A stretch of DNA of 64,000 nucleotides from Streptomyces griseorubiginosus (lineage in GTDB: Bacteria; Actinomycetota; Actinomycetes; Streptomycetales; Streptomycetaceae): contig NZ_KQ948748.1 of assembly GCF_001514195.1 (NCBI RefSeq), positions 62,001 through 126,000 of the forward strand, read 5' to 3'. Both the position numbers and the translations under genes were made by a program. Below are positions 62,501-64,000 of the stretch, one piece after another (positions within the stretch are counted from its first letter, which is position 1; each line of letters opens with the position of its first letter). Below the pieces are notes generated by a model. The model was not told the DNA's origin, searched no databases, and worked only from the letters and a program-made list of their open reading frames with translations.

Positions 62501-62948
62501 CGCTGCCGCGGAGCGCACCCCAGTGACCGCGCTGGCGCTGCGCGGCCCCCAGGGCCGGCTCGGCGAACTCATGCGCGAACGCCCCGACCTCGCCCGCTGT
62601 TTCGGACTGTTCCTGCGCTTCCCCGCGTACACCGCGGAGGAGTTGGCCGAACTGATATGTCGGCGGCTCGCCGCCCGGGGACACGAGGTCGACGGTCCCG
62701 CCCGCAGCGCGCTGGTGGCGCGGCTGGCCGACCGGCCGCTCGCCGACGGCGCGCGCGGAGCACACCGGCTCGCCGACCGGATGGCCGAGCGGGTCACTCC
62801 CGAGCGGGCCACGGGCGCCGCCACTCCCGCCGCACCGTCCGTTCCCGGGCCCGAGTCGGCCGCGCACAGGCAGACAACGCCTCCTGTACCGGCAGGCAAC
62901 AGGAAACCCGCCGCATACCTCGCGGGCGGGTTGGCAGCCCACGATTGA
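59526..62948 (+). CDS. eccA: parallel beta-helix domain fused to EccA/CbbX-type AAA ATPase
   Basis: A 1140-residue fusion overlapping the preceding gene by four bases (GTGA). Residues 1-505 are a right-handed parallel beta-helix with about 20 short repeats of the form LxxCTVxGxGxxGVxVxxG, starting GVAYRTVSQALAAAPDGAVI as in NosD/pectin-lyase-like folds. A linker leads to AAA domain 1: FDALVGLESVKREVTGLINL, Walker A GPPGTGKTT (594-602), Walker B LFIDEAY (to 660), and SNPGMASRFARTVEFPNY. This matches EccA and CbbX. A second AAA domain (about 870-1090) has GDTGSGRT with Arg914 for Lys and a Walker B lacking Glu, so it is probably inactive. The protein may remodel or bind substrates before export. 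Confidence 0.88.
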   Translation: MIRQVLRVSPTEGVAYRTVSQALAAAPDGAVISVAPGTYTESLTLSRAVTLSGDGAPGSVRLESPMGSTVVVEADAVRLSGLTLHGSDANAAVLDVRRGQAAVENCTVSGDKAWAAVIAWQSGHLAARDCTVTNPGGAGVVVTSAADNTLEGTTARDFGSSAVVVAENGRLTVRGCTVERSGGNGICVNGQGTVTVERTTVADSRKPAVVVEQDARAELVRTTVTSSASLDAYLTSKGLTTLIDCQLTGSGGQSLHIGGGAAPQLRSCTLESAATSGLQVTGGSTPRLEDCTITGTPLAVIVEEGSRAEFQRLRIRRAQRAAVQMSGEATADFRELTVEDGSAGLRVSGSAQLTLNSSEIEAEHGAGLEANEGATALLTDVRLRAAGDWGLAVSGGARAAVADSSVTGAGVLVGTDGEALLRDSEVSGTAGDGARVLGGGTLIATGCRVHEAQGHGVNIQISGRADLTDCVITGNVGDGVRSNSEEPVLVQHCDVSGNGGAQVNRLRSQDGVPATAGAAEAAREPSPGPDSAAVDGRGTAAGTTGPLAEFDALVGLESVKREVTGLINLNKMAQRRHELGLPMPPMSRHLVFAGPPGTGKTTVARLYGAVLAELGILAQGHIVEVSRSGLVAQIIGGTAIKTTEVFTKAIGGVLFIDEAYTLTNQSKGSGPDFGQEAVETLMKLMEDHRDEIVVIVAGYSEQMDQFLESNPGMASRFARTVEFPNYEVSELVTIVQGLCGKHYYEMDDSALDALTRYLEAIPKGPTFGNGRVARSLFETMISNQASRLAADPSSDDSTALNRLSAADVPAADVPAGEDVSPAGVADVPEPGAGTAARPGPGQPAPAPTGPPQRSAAPPAEPPPAMRRLAGLCGLGEVRAALLKRVNDLVSARRDGVPPALAANIVLAGDTGSGRTAVSALYAKCLAETGVLRNGAVHRIVLSKVFARGPGEARAHTAALLADADGGVLELDLDTAFTARPAAERTAVWDAVVAAAERTPVTALALRGPQGRLGELMRERPDLARCFGLFLRFPAYTAEELAELICRRLAARGHEVDGPARSALVARLADRPLADGARGAHRLADRMAERVTPERATGAATPAAPSVPGPESAAHRQTTPPVPAGNRKPAAYLAGGLAAHD

Positions 62949-63014
62949 CAGTGGAAGCAACAGCTCTTGGTGCGGCGTCGGACGGCGCGGCACCCGTAGC
63001 CGGAAGGACAGGCC

Positions 63015-63362
63015 ATGGGCACACCGATCCCGGACACGGGACTGACCAGTATCGACATCGACGGAATGCGGGCCACGATGCCCGCGTTCGAGTCGGCGCT
63101 GGCCGAGACCGGCAATGAATACGCGAGCCTGGAGGCGCAATTCGAGACCCTGGGGGCCAACTGGACAGGCGAAGCGGCGCAGGGATTCCTGGAGGCCATG
63201 CGCCAGTGGCTGGAGAACTTTCAAGCCGTCCGGTCGAAGCTTCAGATCATCTACGAGACGTTCGAAGCCGACACCGGAAACTACCAGGCCGTGCACGGCA
63301 ACACCGTCGACGAGGCGAGCGCCCTCAAGAACGCGATCGCGGGTGGCCTCCCCGGCTTCTGA
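63015..63362 (+). CDS. WXG100-family protein, EsxA-like
   Basis: A 115-residue helical hairpin protein, GTG or ATG start at 63015 (MGTPIPDTGLTS). The turn motif NWTGEAAQGF gives W-T-G near residue 55. Helix 1 is FESALAETGNEYASLEAQFE; helix 2 is MRQWLENFQAVRSKLQIIYE. YETFE at the end of helix 2 fits the Y-x-x-x-D/E export signal. A C-terminal extension of about 25 residues (VHGNTVDEASALKN) makes it longer than the usual 100. It is a likely T7SS substrate and partner of the next gene product, 48 bases downstream. Confidence 0.9.
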   Translation: MGTPIPDTGLTSIDIDGMRATMPAFESALAETGNEYASLEAQFETLGANWTGEAAQGFLEAMRQWLENFQAVRSKLQIIYETFEADTGNYQAVHGNTVDEASALKNAIAGGLPGF

Positions 63363-63410
63363 CGCGCGGTCCCACGGCAGCACCCCCCCAACGAGCCAAG
63401 GAGCAGTGGT

Positions 63411-63704
63411 ATGACGACGTATCAGGTCAGCCTCGAACAGATGCAGTACGTCGAGGGTGAGATGCAGGCCATCAACAACAGGCTCAGCCAGACGCTGGCC
63501 AACTTGAACGACGAGGTCCACCGGAACCTCCAGCACTGGCTGAACAGCGACCCGAGGCAGCTCTACAACACGAGGCAGAAGGAGTGGACGGAGCTCGTCG
63601 CCGCGATGCAGAACCTGCTCAACCGCGCCCAGGTGGCAGTGGGCAACATCGGTGAGCACTACGCAGCCGGCGAGAAGTACGGCGTCAGCCTCTGGGAGCA
63701 GTGA
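63411..63704 (+). CDS. WXG100-like protein lacking the WXG turn, EsxB-like
   Basis: A 97-residue two-helix protein. ATG 63411 follows AAGGAG. Helix 1 is LEQMQYVEGEMQAINNRLSQ. The expected W-x-G turn reads HWLNSDPRQLY, with Trp but no Gly. Helix 2 is RQKEWTELVAAMQNLLNRAQ. YAAGE near the C-terminus fits Y-x-x-x-E. It is probably the heterodimer partner of the preceding protein and is exported with it. The missing Gly is unusual for the canonical motif but occurs in some members. Confidence 0.88.
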   Translation: MTTYQVSLEQMQYVEGEMQAINNRLSQTLANLNDEVHRNLQHWLNSDPRQLYNTRQKEWTELVAAMQNLLNRAQVAVGNIGEHYAAGEKYGVSLWEQ

Positions 63705-63749
63705 GGCAGGTGGACCGTGAACATCTCGCCGCGGAGGAGGTGATCACCC

Positions 63750-64000
63750 ATGGCAGACGGCCATAAAACCGCCGGTTCGAGCAGTAACGCTTTCGGTGAT
63801 GGCGAAAACACCGAAAAGCCAGACTCAACGGACGGCGAGTACCAGCCGCAGCCGTACCCGGGCGGCCCGTACGTCCCCGGTAACGGTACGGTCGACACAG
63901 GTCAGCGAATACCGGACCCGCCCGACGTTCCTCGCGTGCTGGGCAACGGTTCGGGGAATGTGTCCGCTGACACCACTGCACTGAAGATCTTCGCCGACAA
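63750..64000 (+). CDS. partial gene, T7SS-linked protein of unknown function
   Basis: ATG 63750 follows GGAGGAGG nine bases upstream, and the frame is open to the window end (83 codons). The start is hydrophilic and disordered (MADGHKTAGSSSNAFGDGEN, then a Pro/Gly-rich YQPQPYPGGPYVPGNGTV). The visible end, SADTTALKIFAD, looks like the beginning of a helix. It lies 45 bases after the EsxB-like gene. It could be a larger T7SS substrate whose folded part lies beyond 64 kb. Confidence 0.7.
   Translation, partial: MADGHKTAGSSSNAFGDGENTEKPDSTDGEYQPQPYPGGPYVPGNGTVDTGQRIPDPPDVPRVLGNGSGNVSADTTALKIFAD

Noticed and set aside
60909..63659. 916-codon minus-strand frame opposite the beta-helix ATPase and esx genes
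   Set aside because: The plus strand has P-loops, WXG motifs and ribosome binding sites. This frame has none and is a shadow.
1..64000. CRISPR array or cas genes
   Set aside because: No series of regularly spaced direct repeats with unique spacers was seen, and no Cas-like protein motif. The parS copies are irregularly spaced.
1..64000. Antibiotic biosynthetic cluster suggested by LAL regulators, TetR genes and the F420-type oxidoreductase
   Set aside because: No polyketide synthase, NRPS, terpene synthase, RiPP or carrier-protein gene is present. The regulators neighbour secretion or isolated enzyme genes.

Overview
The window is high-GC actinobacterial DNA and almost certainly comes from a Streptomyces. 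The evidence is the very GC-rich third codon positions, frequent GTG/TTG starts after GGAGG-type ribosome binding sites, F420-type and LAL-type genes, and actinobacterial plasmid functions (a DUF2637/Spd-like protein and plasmid-type ParA/ParB). Partition genes, dense insertion-sequence debris and many broken genes suggest a large (probably linear) plasmid or an accessory chromosome arm. The sequence alone does not decide between these.

Region by region. 1-3.2 kb: transposase debris, a hypothetical gene and a small secreted protein. 3.6-6.2 kb: a partition locus (parB then parA, minus strand) with five copies of a 17-nt palindrome TGATTGCGSCGCAATCA, one inside parB and one forming the core of a 39-nt perfect palindrome. 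6.6-13.5 kb: a decaying plasmid backbone. It holds an Spd-like gene with a stop codon and an 8-bp duplication, broken remains of a conserved unknown protein, a methionyl-tRNA synthetase-like protein and a nucleotide kinase, and one intact IS701-type element with CTAG target duplications. 13.6-18.2 kb: an apparently intact aromatic meta-cleavage module (hydroxylase, extradiol dioxygenase, FAH-family hydrolase) divergent from its FCD regulator, with a CoA-transferase stub behind a terminator. 18.5-22.4 kb: an IS3 remnant that cuts a response regulator, its broken histidine kinase, a small secreted protein, and a broken TetR gene divergent from an F420-type oxidoreductase with twin operators.

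22.5-28.5 kb: nested mobile elements. A truncated group II intron sits in an IS701 fragment. Tn3 transposase C-terminal and N-terminal fragments bracket thyA, a frameshifted dfrA and a tyrosine recombinase with 13-bp repeats. 28.6-32.3 kb: an S53 (sedolisin) protease and a large secreted protein that looks like an S8 protease lacking its catalytic domain. 32.7-35.5 kb: three further transposases. 35.5-39.2 kb: a CocE/NonD hydrolase, an SDR-type reductase and a divergent TetR regulator with operator-like repeats.

39.6-64 kb: the best-preserved part, ending in a type VII secretion (ESX-like) operon. Three LuxR-type regulators (two very large LAL proteins with Walker A lysine replaced by arginine, and one small NarL-like protein) and a membrane-anchored ricin-lectin protein precede a duplicated DUF6924 protein. 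The core follows: eccC, eccD, eccB, an ADP-ribosyltransferase-like protein, a parallel beta-helix fused to an EccA/CbbX-type AAA ATPase, two small WXG100-like proteins, and a partial gene running off the end. Genes from eccB to the beta-helix ATPase are separated by one base or overlap by four. No mycosin or EccE gene is in the window; if present they lie beyond 64 kb. The least ordinary biology is this T7SS locus with its beta-helix-AAA and ART-like components.
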